This document shows positions 42,785-54,848 of a stretch of DNA of 64,000 nucleotides, one piece after another (within the stretch, counting starts at the first letter, position 1; each line of letters begins with the position of its first letter). The stretch lies in the NCBI GenBank assembly GCA_020466095.1, contig CM035807.1:47967389-48031388 (forward strand), in the 5' to 3' direction. This DNA is from Chlorops oryzae (taxonomy: Eukaryota; Arthropoda; Insecta; Diptera; Chloropidae). The notes beneath the pieces are model-generated. The model had not been told where the DNA came from, did not search any database, and saw only the letters and a list, made by a program, of their open reading frames with translations. The translations under genes were made by a program, and so were the position numbers.

Positions 42785-43807
42785 TTAGCTGCGTTCGGTA
42801 TGAATTTTCTGTAATAGTTTGCTTATCCCAAAAAAGACTGCAACTCCTTCTTGTTTCTGGGAATTGGGAATTTTTCCACGCATTCTACTTTCCCAGGGTC
42901 GGGTCGGACGCCTTGGTCGGAACACTTGTGACCCAAATAGACCACTTCCTTTCGCAAAAACTGACATTTTCGTCTGAATTTTAAGTTTGTTTTCTCGCAG
43001 GGCTTGCAGCACCTTTCGGAGTCTGAGTTCATGTTGTTCTAGGTTGCTGCCGTAAATGACTATATCGTCCAGGTAGACGAAACAGTCGACTCCTTGTAGA
43101 CCAGTCAGGACACTGTTTATAATTCGTTGAAAAGTCGCTGGCGCTCCTGAGAGTCCAAATGGCATTCGCACGAATTCATAGTGCCCTAAGCCTGTGCTGA
43201 AAGCTGTTTTACCTCTATCTGTCTCATCTACCAGTACCTGGTGGTATCCACTCGCCAGATCCAAGGTTGTAAAGTATCGACTGCAACCCAATTGGTCGAG
43301 GATTTCATCAATTCGTGGTATCGGGAATACCTGCTTCACCGTAATTTCGTTTAGCTGGCGGAAATCCACCACCAATCGCCATTTCTTTTTCTCGTCTGTT
43401 CCTGCCTTTTTCGGCACTAGGATAATCGGTGCGTTCCATGGCGATTTGCTTGGAGCGATTATGCCTTGATTCAGCATTTCTCCCACCTGCTTATTTATCT
43501 CCTCCTTATGTGCTTCCGGCAAGCGATATTGTCTTATGTTTATCGGTGCCTTTCCCGCTTCCGTGGGTATTTCATGTTTGAGCACACTTGTATAACTCAA
43601 TTTATCGCCCTTAAGATGAAATACATCGGAATAGTCCTTGCAAATTGCAATTATGGACTGTCTTTCTTCTTCATTCAAATTCTCCTCTAATTTTAGGGAA
43701 TTGATTAGCATATTCGTCCTTTCGTCTGCTTGACTACTATTCGGTGCATTTATTTCTGAAATGCTTAAAATTTCGTACTCCTTTAATAATGAATATTTTA
43801 CCTCCAT
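42785..43807 (-). pseudogene. Gypsy-2 reverse transcriptase (frameshift near its end)
   Basis: The frame from 43807 has KSPWNAPIILVPKK, WRLVVDFRQLNEIT, FTTLDLASGYHQV, FVRMPFGLSGAPATFQRII and the catalytic FVYLDDIVIYG. Near 42960 the true reading moves to another frame (YLGHKCSDQGVRPDPGKVEC, KNKKELQSFLG) and then to the RNase H frame at about 42777. Otherwise it looks well preserved. Confidence 0.92.
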
Positions 43808-44677
43808 TCCTTCTTTATTTCGGTGTCCTTTTCCGATGCGTTAAGTATTGTAACGAACCCAATACCATTTTTGGGTTTCGTGAGGGTTTCTCCAATATAA
43901 ATATGTTCTGCTAACAGTTTTTTCTGCACGACTACTTCCTCCGTGAGCAGTCCTGTATTTATGCGTACTATCCTTGTGGACCTTGGTGGAATTCTAATGG
44001 TCTCTGCCATATAGATTTTTTCCCCTCTTACTCTCAAGGGCATTGTGGCCACCAGATTGCCTTTTTCTTTAAAGGTCAATTCCTTTCTGATCGAATCCAG
44101 TATAGTTCCAGAGCATGTCTCTCCCCAGGAGTGCGTCTGCTGGTAGGCTGCTATTCCGTGGCACCACATGCATTTCCATATGTAATGCTGGGATCGCATT
44201 ATGTTTTATCATTACCGATCCAATAGTATTGGAATCTCCTCCAAAAGCTCCTCTTAAGCTTTTTGTCTCCTTATTATTTATTGGCACGTCTTCTACCAAT
44301 GCTTCTCTTTTCACTAAACTTGCGTCTGACCCTGAGTCGACCAATAGAGTGATGCTGCCATTGATAGCCTGGCTACAGGGTATTTCGATATAGGCATCGT
44401 CCTCTTTAGTCTCCGCTATGGCCGTACAATTTGTAAGTCGAAGCGTATTTCTAACGCACTTTGAGTCCACCCGTCTGATACTGTCGTTGATAGCCTGTTC
44501 ACAGGATAATTCAACGCATTCATCTTGTGGCCCATTATATGCAAACGCCAGAAGTTTTTCCGTGTTTCGGAGAAGAAAACAAAAAATCGTTAGCCACACG
44601 TTGGTATACAAACTTTTTATCCGTTTCGCGTTTTCTTGCCACTTTCCAAAGGTTCCACTTGTTTTTGCACCTCGCAT
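43798..44677 (-). pseudogene. Gypsy-2 protease and linker, frameshifted
   Basis: Protease active site is LLVDSGSDASLV, followed by a flap region (RGAFGGDSNTIGSVMI) and ADALLGRDMLWNYTG. A frame change near 44100 leads to the linker (VRGEKIYMAETIRIPPRSTR) that joins RT. Two repeated 'PCSQAINGS / SCEQAINDS' modules precede the active site and are shared in altered form with Gypsy-1. Confidence 0.85.
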
Positions 44678-45110
44678 ACGGGGTAGCTGAATATGGTGAC
44701 TGTATTTTTAAAAGAAACTCTCTTCTTTTTTTTTGCCGTTATCCTTCTCGAATTGGCTTCATCATCGAAATATATTTTCGTATTTTCTTTTACTTCTCTC
44801 TCGATCTCCTTTTCTGGTTTTTTTTGTTCTCTTATATCGGCGTCCACTTCTTTCAGTATTATTTCTCCTCTGGACCTTCCCCATCTCTTAGGGGTTGAAA
44901 TGCTGCCGAATCCTTAGCCTTATTTATTAGGAAGACTGCTTCTTCTAATCGATTAAAACGGGATAAAGCGACTTGGTTTTCTAGTAGGGTCAAATATTCT
45001 CTATTTGGGTTTATTTCCCTTACTAAATCCCAAGCTTCGGTCTGTAGCGTAGTCGCATGTATTTCAGAATCTTTAAGCTTTTGTTTTAGTTCCTCCCACT
45101 CTCTATCCAT
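44678..45110 (-). pseudogene. Gypsy-2 gag, shortened
   Basis: ATG 45110 opens MDREWEELKQKLKDSEIHAT, an 83-codon coiled-coil-like gag start. The next frame has a Lys-rich stretch (44847-44617). Capsid core and zinc knuckles seen in Gypsy-1 are missing, so a large internal deletion removed most of gag. Confidence 0.6.
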
Positions 45111-45681
45111 AAATTACTCTGTGCAACGGAAAATTTCGCTTATAAAAGCATAGCAATCTAATTTATCTCTCTCCAAACAAAAAAAAAATTGTTTTTTGTT
45201 TTTTTAAAATTTATAATCAACAATTTAAATTATTTAAAGCCTGTGAGGAATTTTGTATAAAATTGTGTTTGGACATACCATATTATTTTGTTGGCCACTC
45301 TGCTGATCTGAAGTATATTTTCGTTGTTTTGTAGTTATAGAAAAATAATTTTATTCGCAAATCACTTTGTTTTTGGGTACCTCTATCGCTCCAAAATAGT
45401 GCTTATCGTGCAATTGGATTCGACAGAAAAATCGGTATGATTCTGAACGCTTTAGTCTTTTTCGTTGAAATACCTTTTGGAAACCGTAGTTCCTCCCAGG
45501 CACCAATGAATGAAACGATGTTCCTTTTCAATGGTTTTCAATGAAAAATTTGATAGTTCACAATCAATACGATTTAGACTTGGTTGCCAAATTTTTCGTT
45601 TGCACTTTTTATATTTTGTTATATTTTTATTAATATTATACCTTAGGATCGTAGATTCTTCCTAACTATTCTTAGTCGTAA
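45111..45681 (-). other. Gypsy-2 5' untranslated leader
   Basis: Non-coding leader between primer site and gag. No gene recognised. Confidence 0.6.
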
Positions 45682-45693
45682 ACCGGCTGCGCC
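45682..45693 (-). promoter_or_regulatory. Gypsy-2 primer-binding site
   Basis: Minus-strand TGGCGCAGCCGG follows the LTR end by five bases. Confidence 0.8.
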
Positions 45694-45698
45694 ATAAA

Positions 45699-46185
45699 TG
45701 TTGTGTGTACTGGGGAGAAAAGGACCTCTATAAAGCGCCAACGATGAACTTCTATATTTTTCAATTAAAACACTCTTTTGCATTTAAGTTTTATTCAGTT
45801 TATTCATTAAATTTCGTTCATATACTTTTAAGGCTCTACTCTATCTTACTTTTACTGCCCTAATTCCCTAGCTAACACTGAGATCCACACTTTGTCGTCC
45901 TGGCTCGTAAGTAGGTGCGCCAAAGTTGAGATCTTCTTAATGCTCGGAGTGCCAATCGATGATAAGTCCCTTTTTGTCCATCGTACTTTGCTTTTATAGT
46001 TAAATATTGCTCCGTTCGCAATATCGATAGTTATAGGTTTCTTCTTCAGCTAACCTCCCCGCAAGCGTCCCTTGGTCACCGTCTATTCTGCATTTCGGCT
46101 TTTTCGGCGATTGTCTTCTATTTATTCGTCGTGCCACATATTCACAATCAACTAAATATGCCGATCACTCCAAACCCATTCGACA
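45699..46185 (-). repeat. Gypsy-2 5' LTR
   Basis: 487 bp from minus-strand TGTCGAATGGGTTTGG (46185) to CCCCAGTACACACAACA (45699), with TG...CA ends next to the primer site. No second copy occurs in the window. Confidence 0.82.
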
Positions 46186-47499
46186 TATGTACGGTTTAAT
46201 GCAAGCCAAGTGCACACACAAAAAACGTAAAGAGTGAAATGTAAAACGAACAAGCAAACGCATGCCGTAAACATCCCTTGTTTGTGTGTGGTCCACATGC
46301 TGACTCGGCGGCTCGTGTTCTTTCGCCTTTCATCTGCCTGCTTTCCCTTTCGATCGATGGCCTTGAACTATCGATTCTCGGTTGACATCGACGGTCTGTT
46401 TGTCATTATGTGCCCGTGTTGTTGTTGTTGCCGTCTCCGGTAACAGTGTCTCTTTCTTTGATATCGAACGCCGACCGTTGTTGCTTTGTTGAGGCGTTCG
46501 ATTTCATGCTCGCTCGTGCTGTTGTTGTTCGAGGTGTTAGGTTTCGAGCTCAAACGGTGCCGTTGCATTTGTTTATGCTGCATTATTTATTGCACTGCTT
46601 TTGTCTTAGCGCTGATAACGTGACGTTGATACTAGTGCTGGTAGCGTTACGCCGTGTGACTTCGTGACTCACAACATGATGCTGCATTTTGCTACTGTTC
46701 ATTGTTCATGCGAAAAATACAAGTTCTTGTTGGCACACATCATTTTTCGTCGTCTTTATAAGACTATCGACAGTCTTTCAACAATATTAAAAACAATTTA
46801 TACTTACCAATAACCTTCAAATAAAAAAATGCTATCAATACTGTTGACAGACGCATCGATCAGTTTTTTGAAAAAGTTTAAGTTCCAAAATTCTTAGAAT
46901 TATTCACTTATTCTACAATATATATGAATTTTTATCGAAATCGGAGGTCGGCAGCGGATTGAATGCATGTTCGACGATTTTTGCCTGAAGCATTTTGAAT
47001 TTGAGTAGAGTCGGAAAACTCCTTATAACTTCTACAATTTACCTACCAATTTCAGCATTCCATAAGATTTTGAAAACGCAAAATACTCAGTTATTGTTTG
47101 AAAGTAAAGAAATGGTTTTCAAAATTTTTAGTGCATAAATATATCAAAATGAATTCAAAAAATTTCGAATAAAATTCAAAAAAGTCCACATTTTTCACAT
47201 TTGAATGGCTATAGATCTTGCAGTTAAACTTTGATTGGAACACATGGTACATCGTTAAAAAGGTACATTCTCCCTCTTTTAAGCAAGATATATAAAATGC
47301 AAAACACATACATACTTTCTGAGATTTTGAGAGAAATCTAGAAATTGACGGGAAATTTTCAAAAATCGTCCTACTGACCACAAAATCAAACTTAAACAAA
47401 AAAAAATTAGATTTTCAGATATAATCTGATTTAGTGAGCCAGAAAACAACCAATAGAAACCAGAAACAAAATTAAAGTTTCATTTCGGCGACTTGTGTA
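46186..47499. other. Non-coding stretch
   Basis: No gene recognised. GTTGTTGTTGCC-type triplet repeats occur at about 46418-46433 and 46519-46530, and are part of the reason for spurious open frames here. Confidence 0.5.
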
Positions 47500-48975
47500 T
47501 TTTATATGTAGTACTCTGGAATATCTCCCAAAACTTAAAATAAAAGTGCCAATGCATTTCACCAAAGCAGGGCTAAAGATTTTGCTGCCTCAGCATGTTT
47601 CTCTTTTGCTTATGCTATATGTCTATGTTGAAGTAGCGTATCTCTAACACATTCCAGGGATTACGAAGAAAAAGAGTTACTCCTATAGTTTTATATGCTG
47701 CTTAGCTTTCGGAAAGGTAACGCGATGTTAGTAATTTGTTGCATAAGTGCTATTTTTAGTTACTTTCATTGCAAATTTTTATTATTTCATTAAAAGGGAA
47801 GCTAACAGGGTTATATGTAATTAATTAAATAGATAATTCGTTTTTATTAATTATTATTTTTTTTAAGATGAAAAAGTTTTATGTTTTATAAATTTATTTT
47901 TAGTTTCCGCTATCGCAGTTATAACTAAACAAAGAATTTTAAATACAAGCAAACAAAAATTATTAAATCTCTATGTTGGGTTTTGAGATATGTTTTATAC
48001 TATAGTGTATATATAGCATAGACATATATAACATCGTGGAAGGGAATGAGAAAGGTCCATTAAAATTCCGGAAACAACGTACTTTCGCATTTTGAAATTC
48101 AAGTTTTACATTAAAAAATAACGTGAACAAACAAACTTCAATCAAATCCATGAAACAAGAAAGCAACAACAACGACTCTGTTATTTTGTAGGTCATACGC
48201 CATCTTCACTCTTAGAGACAATGCTACAAAAAAGCGGTACCCGAAGTGGTGCAATCTTTTTTTTTTTTTTGTATCATCAATAAAATATGTAAGTAAAAAA
48301 AGTCAGTTTTTACAATTCGTATTTGACGAAAATCAACACGAACCATACGACATAATGCTTGCACCTTGATAAAGCACATTCAACCCGATACTTAATATTC
48401 GCGGGGAACGAATTCCCGGGGAATTTACTTTTCTCGAGAATAAAATTCTCTTTTTTTAAATAGATAGGATAAGGAAAATTATGGGTATGGTTCAAATACC
48501 CATTCCCCAAAAAAATTTCTCCTCCCAAATATTTGAAAAAGGAGAAGTTTACTCTCGAGAAAAGTAAATTTCTCGGGAATATTCAGAATCGGGCTGATTG
48601 ACTAGCTGCTTTTGGTAAAGAAAACGATGAATCTTCTCTATCAAAACAACATATTTTAACATTTAGAATTTCATATTCAACTTCGAAAAACAGTGCTGCC
48701 TCGTTTTCATCTTTTTCCATGGAAACAAATGCGATAGCAATTCAGGGTACCGATTTCCTTGCGCATCGAAATCATGTAGGAGTGTAGGTCTAACTCTTCT
48801 TCTTCCTAATCCCTGAAATGTGTTAGAGCTACGCTACTTCAACATATGCATATAGCACGAAGAAAATAGAAGCATGCTATGGCAGTGAAATCTTTAGCTC
48901 TGCTGTGGTCAAATGCATTGCCACTTTTATTTTTAATTTTGGGCGATTTTCGAGTGCATTACATATAAAATATCT
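47500..48975. repeat. Fold-back repeat with arms of about 190 bp
   Basis: The left arm (about 47500-47690) and right arm (about 48780-48975) are imperfect inverted copies. For example TTGAAGTAGCGTA on the left answers TACGCTACTTCAA on the right, and CCAATGCATTT answers AAATGCATTG. No target duplication was fixed and no transposase is present in the 1.1-kb loop, which holds MITE copy 1. Confidence 0.75.
48381..48596. mobile_element. Palindromic MITE, copy 1 (216 bp)
   Basis: The arms contain CGGGGAACGAATTCCCGGGG and TTTACTTTTCTCGAGA with inverted partners. The right end is ATTCAGAATCGGGCTG. A second copy is at 63364-63593. The left end here is decayed (CAACCCGATACTTAAT). Confidence 0.82.
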
Positions 48976-49285
48976 ACCAAACTCATAAAATGATATGAAA
49001 AGCTTGAAAAACATAAAACTAATCAGGGAAACTCAATTTCAAGGAGAAATAGATATATTTTTAGTTCTACCCTGTCTCCATAAATTTTTGATCACACTGT
49101 TTCAGCAAAAATACTAAATTCTATGTACAATCAAATTCGTAGCCGTAGGTAAAAATGTATGTAAATTTAATACAAAATGAAAACATTCGTGCACATTAAG
49201 CAAAAACATATCGTAATACATTTATTAAAACTTCAATTATAACTTTTAGAGCTATATAAAAAACCCGAGCCGACGCCGTGTTTCT
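48976..49285. other. Non-coding stretch
   Basis: AT-rich, nothing recognised. Confidence 0.5.
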
Positions 49286-49612
49286 TTAATAATTTTTCTT
49301 GCTAGTGGCATCATAGTGCCACTTTGTGTCTACCCGTATTGTTGTTGGTAGCTTTCTGGTGATTTTCTCGAATTTGTTGAATTTCCTATTCCTGCTTAAG
49401 GTTTCTGTTGGTAGCTTTTTGGTCAATTTTCCCAATTTGTTGAATTTCCTATACCTGCCTAATGGTGTATTTCCCCTTCGCGGCAGAGCCTTCTCGACGT
49501 CGAGAGTTAGACTTACACTCCTACATGATCGAATGCAGAGTAGGGCCCCAGTTCTTCCGCTTATATGTCGAATGCTTACAGTGCGACTCGACGTGCGATG
49601 GGCGCATACCAT
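49286..49612 (-). CDS. Small ORF with a 21-residue tandem repeat (unrecognised)
   Basis: A 108-codon frame on the minus strand contains two adjacent copies of a 21-residue basic unit (RYRKFNKLGKLTKKLPT and RNRKFNKFEKITRKLPT). They arise from an exact 63-bp period at 49344-49469. A repeat whose period is a multiple of three keeps the frame by chance in many cases, so coding is not proven. Part of the region (49500-49530) is related to the fold-back repeat at 48780. No known domain. Confidence 0.3.
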   Translation of the reverse strand: MVCAHRTSSRTVSIRHISGRTGALLCIRSCRSVSLTLDVEKALPRRGNTPLGRYRKFNKLGKLTKKLPTETLSRNRKFNKFEKITRKLPTTIRVDTKWHYDATSKKNY

Positions 49613-49954
49613 CTGTCAAATTTTATGGTATGCGATGGCAGCAAGTAGAGAGATTTCTTTGAGTGGAGAAATTTCGGTATGTGATGAGAGTTTTTAAATG
49701 GCATTCAGCGAGAAAATTCGCTGCATAGAAGCGCTAAAACATTGAAAGGCATGCAGGATTTGTTAAATCAGGAGCAAAAAAAAACCCGACATTCTGGATT
49801 TATCCGCTCTTGCAAAAAAGAGAACAGCATAAAAAACTCAAAAGTGACAGCCCATCGCAAGCGATAGATGGCATCCGATTTCCGACAGGGATACAGCTAT
49901 TGACAAAACTGAACGCTGAATTCCAATGCGCCCGTTAAGACGTATGGTCAACAT

Positions 49955-51088
49955 CAGTGTTGCCAGAATTTTTTTGCAGAAGAAGCTAAAACCTTACAAA
50001 AAGAAGGCTAAAAAAGGCCAAAAAAAAATTTCCAAGCTAAAATAAAAAGCTAAATGTATGTTAAATTTTTGGGTTTTATTTCAATTTAAAACATCATCCA
50101 ATAACTCCAAATCTTCATCGTCGGGCATATTTTCTGTATTACATATATAAATGTTATTTGTCTCATATAGTTTTATTAAATCTGGAGTGATTTCAAAATC
50201 GTTACAACATTTTTTTAATCTTTTAAGATTAGCACGAATAGTAAGCAGAGAGTCTAATATTTCTGTCTTTATTCGATTTCTTAGCTTGGTTTTTACATTG
50301 TTCATTGTGCTAAAAACTCTCTCTACCTCCGCATTACTCAAAGGCAAGACTAGAAAAGTAAATACTAAAGCGACAAGTTCGCAAAAAGGATTTTCGTTCG
50401 CTGCATTCCTGAAATTTTTAACCTCTATCCAAAAATCGGTTGTACAGTTAAAACTTTCCCATGTATATGAAGTTAGTTTTTGCCATTGTGTTTCAATACT
50501 AGTAATATCGTCTGCAGTATAATCAAATTCCTCTTTATCAAAGTAAGAAAATATTTTTGGCTTTATAAATTTAAGAGAGTTTTCAACAGAAAAAAAATCA
50601 AGTTTTTTAAGAGTTTTTATGTTAATAGGTAAACGTTGACGTAATTGTTTTATTAGCTGCATTATAAAGGTGCGACAAGTATCTCGGATTCGATTTTCAG
50701 AATCATGATCAATTAGATTGTTTTCTTTGGCTTGATTAACATATTGTTCAAAATTATAATGAAATGACGTAGATGGCAGTTGCAATTCTATTGGTGAACT
50801 AAGTGGATCGAAGTCTTCGGAACGTACTATGACAAGAGAGCAAAGGTATGATAGCAGTACCGTGTCGGGTTCGCTTAAGTCGCCGTTCATATTAGTTTCA
50901 GTGTTGCATGACAGAAAACGTACAAGCTAAAAAAAAAGGCTAAAAGCTAAAGACGTTATTTTATGGCTAAAATCGCAAAATAAATTTCGAGCTAAAAAAA
51001 AAGCTGGAAGCTAAACTGTTTATTTAGCGGCTAAATTTGGAAATAAAAAGCTAAATTTAACCTGAAAAATGCTAAAATGGCAACACTG
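49955..51088 (-). mobile_element. Internally deleted hAT transposon
   Basis: The ends CAGTGTTGCCA (49955) and TGGCAACACTG (ending 51088) are perfect complements. They are flanked by the 8-bp duplication GTCAACAT (49947-49954 and 51089-51096). Many copies of GCTAAA crowd both ends, probably transposase-binding sites. It encodes only the C-terminal half of a transposase. Confidence 0.93.
50081..50890 (-). pseudogene. hAT transposase, C-terminal part
   Basis: The 269-codon frame ends with the hAT dimerisation domain (PLSNAEVERVFSTMNNVKTK, then LRNRIKTEILDSLLTIRANL). Upstream is a helical stretch belonging to the RNase H-like insertion and tail. The N-terminal zinc finger and the first catalytic Asp are absent because of the internal deletion, so this is not a working transposase. 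A start is set at ATG 50890 next to the subterminal repeats. Confidence 0.88.
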
Positions 51089-51096
51089 GTCAACAT

Positions 51097-52223
51097 TGTT
51101 CAACAAATTAGCAGATTCCCTTTTCATGCTTCGTTCGTGAAACTCATAGGACAATTAGTCTTTTTGCATATCAACCTAAGCAATTGCTCAAAAACTCGAG
51201 AAAAGGCTCTGATCTCAACTTTATGCATACGAGCCATTATTTCTCAGAAAAGAAACATTTTTGATTGTTTATCATACTGAGCTACTCTAAAAGCTTAAGA
51301 TAGCACACATTCAAAATTGGTCAAATTGCATTGTGTTGGAATTTATCGAAAACACCATTGCCCAAAGCTCGCCATGTTACATATTATTAAATACACAATA
51401 AGATATTGATGTGCATCAAAATTTTTTTTATATCATTCGCTAAAGCGGGTGTTTCTGGCCTACCTTCTACTGAAAATACTAGGCTGGGGGCATTCACCAA
51501 AAATGCCAAACATTACCCGGCATCTCGAAACGCAATTTTTCATGGCATGCCATCTGTGAAATTCATGTCTTACCATTGGAAATATTGCGAGGGTGGGTTT
51601 GTTTATGTTATGCCATCGGCATTTTCAAATTTCATTCTTTTATTGGTTTTAATACGTATATCTTTCCTATCAGTTAAATACGCTTTAATTTAAAGTCTTA
51701 TAATCGCATTCATTGAAAACTAATATTCAAAAGGTAAAAATTAATATTCGGGGCTGATATGGAAACCGACAACTGTCAGAATCAGATTTGAAATCAACAC
51801 ATTTTTCGTTTTGGGGTTATAGAATCAGACTTTCAGTTTTGAAACTTTTTTCATTTTGGAAATCAGGTTTGCATTGTTTTTAGGTGTTACAGAAACAGAT
51901 GTATTGATTTTATTGTCTGATTTCAACCGAGCAGTTTTTTGTTGACAGAATTGGTCGGCAGATTGTGTGAGGACTTTTTCCCGGCTGGTTTTTTTTTAGT
52001 AGAAATAAAAGTAAATACTTTATTTGAATATTAGTGTTCGACCGAAACAAGATTTTTAGCCGAAACCGAATCTTCGGCTGCTAACTCAGTTTCGGCCGAA
52101 ACCGAAACTTATTTATACAGAAAAAATGCAATACAAATTTTGAATTTTACGTTTAAAAGACAGTTATTATTGTTTTATATATTGTAAATAAGATATGAGT
52201 TTAAGTACTTAAAATATTTACAT
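51097..52223. other. Mostly non-coding; left end of the next hAT
   Basis: No gene recognised. At 52032-52110 the strings TAGTGTTCGACCGAAAC and TTTCGGCCGAAACCGAAA look like the terminus and subterminal repeats of the hAT element whose transposase follows. Confidence 0.5.
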
Positions 52224-54022
52224 TTAGTACTCGAAATTAAAAAGCCTTATATTGTACGATAAGAAAAGCAACTTTTCAACATTTTCGCCAAGGAGGTTGC
52301 TTCGTCGATCTGCGTAAATTTGTCTAGCGGCACTAAACAGCTGCTCACTTGGAACACTGGTAGGCGGAGCTGAAAGATATTTTAAAACCGCTCGTCGTAG
52401 AGAAGGGTATGGACTACTGGTCCAATAACAATATATATCGGGCATGGCGTTGCAATAATGGCTCCGACATATAAGCTTTAATTATTTTATTTAAATTAGT
52501 TCCTTGATCTTCAGTACTATGGGTACTAAGAGTATTGTCATGTGTATCCCACAGACTGTCCTTTTCGTTCTGAGAGCTTGAAGAGGACAAGATTAGCTCT
52601 TTAGAAACTGAGCAAAAATTTTCTTCGGACAGTAGAGTTTCGTTGTTGCTCTCCGTCAAAAAGGATATTATTTTGGTAACTCCCATATCCACTTCATTAT
52701 CATTAAGGTATTTTGATTTGAGCCTTGGGTCCAATATTGTGGCAGCCATTAATGAAGGATGCCTTTTTATAAAAGAAAATTTAAAGTTCAAAGAATCGCT
52801 CAGCGAATTTTTAATATTTGCCAGTATCTGATCTTCATTTTCTGATCGAACTTGTAGTTTTACGTTTAATAGTGATATTAAAGGAATGACTAGTGATATG
52901 CATGCGTTGTCAAATGATAAATCAAGTGTGGCTTCATAAAAGAATATCAAAACAAGTGTGAGGTTCTTTATAACATCCCATTCATCATAGAGCAGAATAT
53001 CAATTTTACCATATTCAACACTGTATAAGTTGATTGCATTCTTTTGCTCTAAAAGCCTTTGTAACATCAAATATGTGCTATTGCACCTCGTATCGACATC
53101 TTGCACCAATGCATGTTCTGACAAGCTGCATTGTTTCTGACAGCCTGTCAATTTTCTAGTTGCTTGCTCGCTATGGTTGAAGTCTCCCACAATTTTTCTG
53201 CATTTTTTTAACAAATCTTTGGTTCTTTCTTCTGAAACGAGTGCAGTTTTTATAACCAATTTCAACTTATGTGCCAAACAGCCTATAGAATCATAATGAC
53301 CACGTATCGCGCAAACCATGTTTGCTGCATTGTCTCGTAAGACCATGAAAATCTTTCCCTTTAATCCCCATTCATTCACGATCTCCGTAAACTTTTGTTC
53401 AATGTATTGACTAGTATGATCTTGTTCCAGAACACATGCACCCAATATAACTTTTAAACGTTGATGGTTTATGATAAAATGAGACGTAAAGCTGAGAAGT
53501 GAACATGTTTTACATGTATTGGTCCAGATATCAGTGGAAGCACTCACCCACTCGCTCTTGGCTATTAAAGTCTTCACTTTAGATTTAATTTTCTCATACG
53601 TCTGTGGCATAAGTGATGTTCTGAAATATTTTTCCGATTTCTGCCGATATTTGTGAAATACGTGGAGATCGGTGAAATTGAGTCGACGGAACGCATCTCT
53701 TTCCACCAACGTATAAGGCAGCATGTCCACAATTATTAAGTCCATTATTGCTTTATCAATCCGTTTTGAAATTTCGTGATCATCTGGCCATTGTTCATGC
53801 TTAGATGCACCGAAAATATTTGGGATCGTTGACTGAACAAGCTCCGGCTTGCCAGAGCTTAATACTTCCAAAGAGGCTGTAGTACGCTTTAATATACCTT
53901 CTTTTTTTAAATCTGCCGCCTTAAGACCTGCCTGAATTCCGTGTCATGAATGTCATGATGGATCCCTGGCGTTCTTTTCAAAAAACTGCCAAATCGGATT
54001 TTTTTTCCTTCTGAGACATATT
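52224..54022 (-). pseudogene. hAT transposase (ZBED-like), damaged BED finger and one frameshift
   Basis: The main frame (53871-52414) has WVSASTDIWTNTCKTCSLLS with the first catalytic Asp, then MVLRDNAANMVCAI with the second, GCLAHKLKLVI, DVDTRCNSTYLMLQRLLEQ and DPRLKSKYL. After a frame change near 52440 the dimerisation end follows (SVPSEQLFSAARQIYADRRS, the LLGENVEKLLFLSYN tail). Upstream of 53871 the BED zinc finger is reduced to a few residues after ATG 54022 with stops. The product should have been about 600 residues. It is defective. Confidence 0.88.
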
Positions 54023-54773
54023 TTTACCTTAACGAATAAGAATTGCATGAGATGATTTGAGATGAGTACGAAATTCCTTGCAGGTCATACCAACTTCAAA
54101 AAGGCTATATAGTTCCACTTCATAAGGATAAAAAAGCAATTGAAACGTAAAGAAGTTCATTTAAAATCAGAAATGACCGCGTGCCAGCTTGTGATGTCGA
54201 AAAGAATGCAAGTGTGAATAATTATTGATTATAATCGATATCAGGGATCGGCAAAAAAAAAATTTTAATTTTTGATTTTTTGATTGCTGTCCACTCCACA
54301 TTTCAAAATTCTTGATTCTGAAACAAAAAAAAATAAAAATTGAAAATATAAAATTCCCAAATAATGAACAATCTGTATTTCAGATTCTAAAAATTTGGAT
54401 TGATTCTATGAAAATATTTAAAAAATTAAAAATGTGAATTTTTGAAAAAATCCGAAATTTATATGTTAAAAATATGGATTGCTGGATATTTATTAATCAC
54501 ATTTTAAGAATTATGAATTGTTAAATACTTATAATTAGAATAATAAGATTGCAGATTTTTTGAATAATCAGTAATCAAAATGGCAAGATTGCGGATTTTT
54601 TCTGTAATAGTTGATATAGGACATAGAAAATTGTGTAAAAATTATCAGAGACACCAGAAGACTAGAAGATAGCAAAATCGATTTTCGAAGACAGAAAAAC
54701 CTGACACTTGAAAATGCTATAAAGAAAAAAAACAAAAACTACAATATGTGTTAAAAACTAGGTCAATCTTGGC
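54023..54773. other. AT-rich non-coding stretch
   Basis: Very AT-rich with repeated GATTTTTT/GAATTTTT strings; no gene recognised. Confidence 0.5.
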
Positions 54774-54848
54774 GGCCCCCGTGGCTTAGTTTGCTGAGAT
54801 GTCAAATTTCAATGCGAGAAGCGCTGGGTTCAACTCCAAATTGGTTAT
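54774..54848 (+). ncRNA. tRNA-like sequence with Pol III A and B boxes (SINE head or tRNA pseudogene)
   Basis: TGGCTTAGTTTGCTGA (54782-54797) fits the A box, and GGTTCAACTCC (54828-54838) fits the B box with one change. They are spaced as in a tRNA. A run of about 20 T starts at 54851, which would terminate Pol III. The acceptor and T stems pair poorly, so it is not a working tRNA. A tRNA-derived SINE is the best guess. Confidence 0.5.

Larger units (their letters stand above)
41362..46185 (-). mobile_element. Gypsy-2: Ty3/Gypsy retrotransposon, 3'-truncated
   Basis: From its 5' LTR (46185-45699) the element runs on the minus strand through primer site, a shortened gag, protease, RT, RNase H and integrase. 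It is cut within the integrase tail at about 41362, where BEL-2 RNase H begins. It is the better-preserved relative of Gypsy-1. Confidence 0.92.

Noticed and set aside
41411..43690. Plus-strand open frames over Gypsy-2 pol
   Set aside because: They are antisense shadows of RT, RNase H and integrase.
46234..46667. Open frames around 46.2-46.7 kb
   Set aside because: They arise from GTTGTT-type triplet repeats and have no domain or conserved feature.
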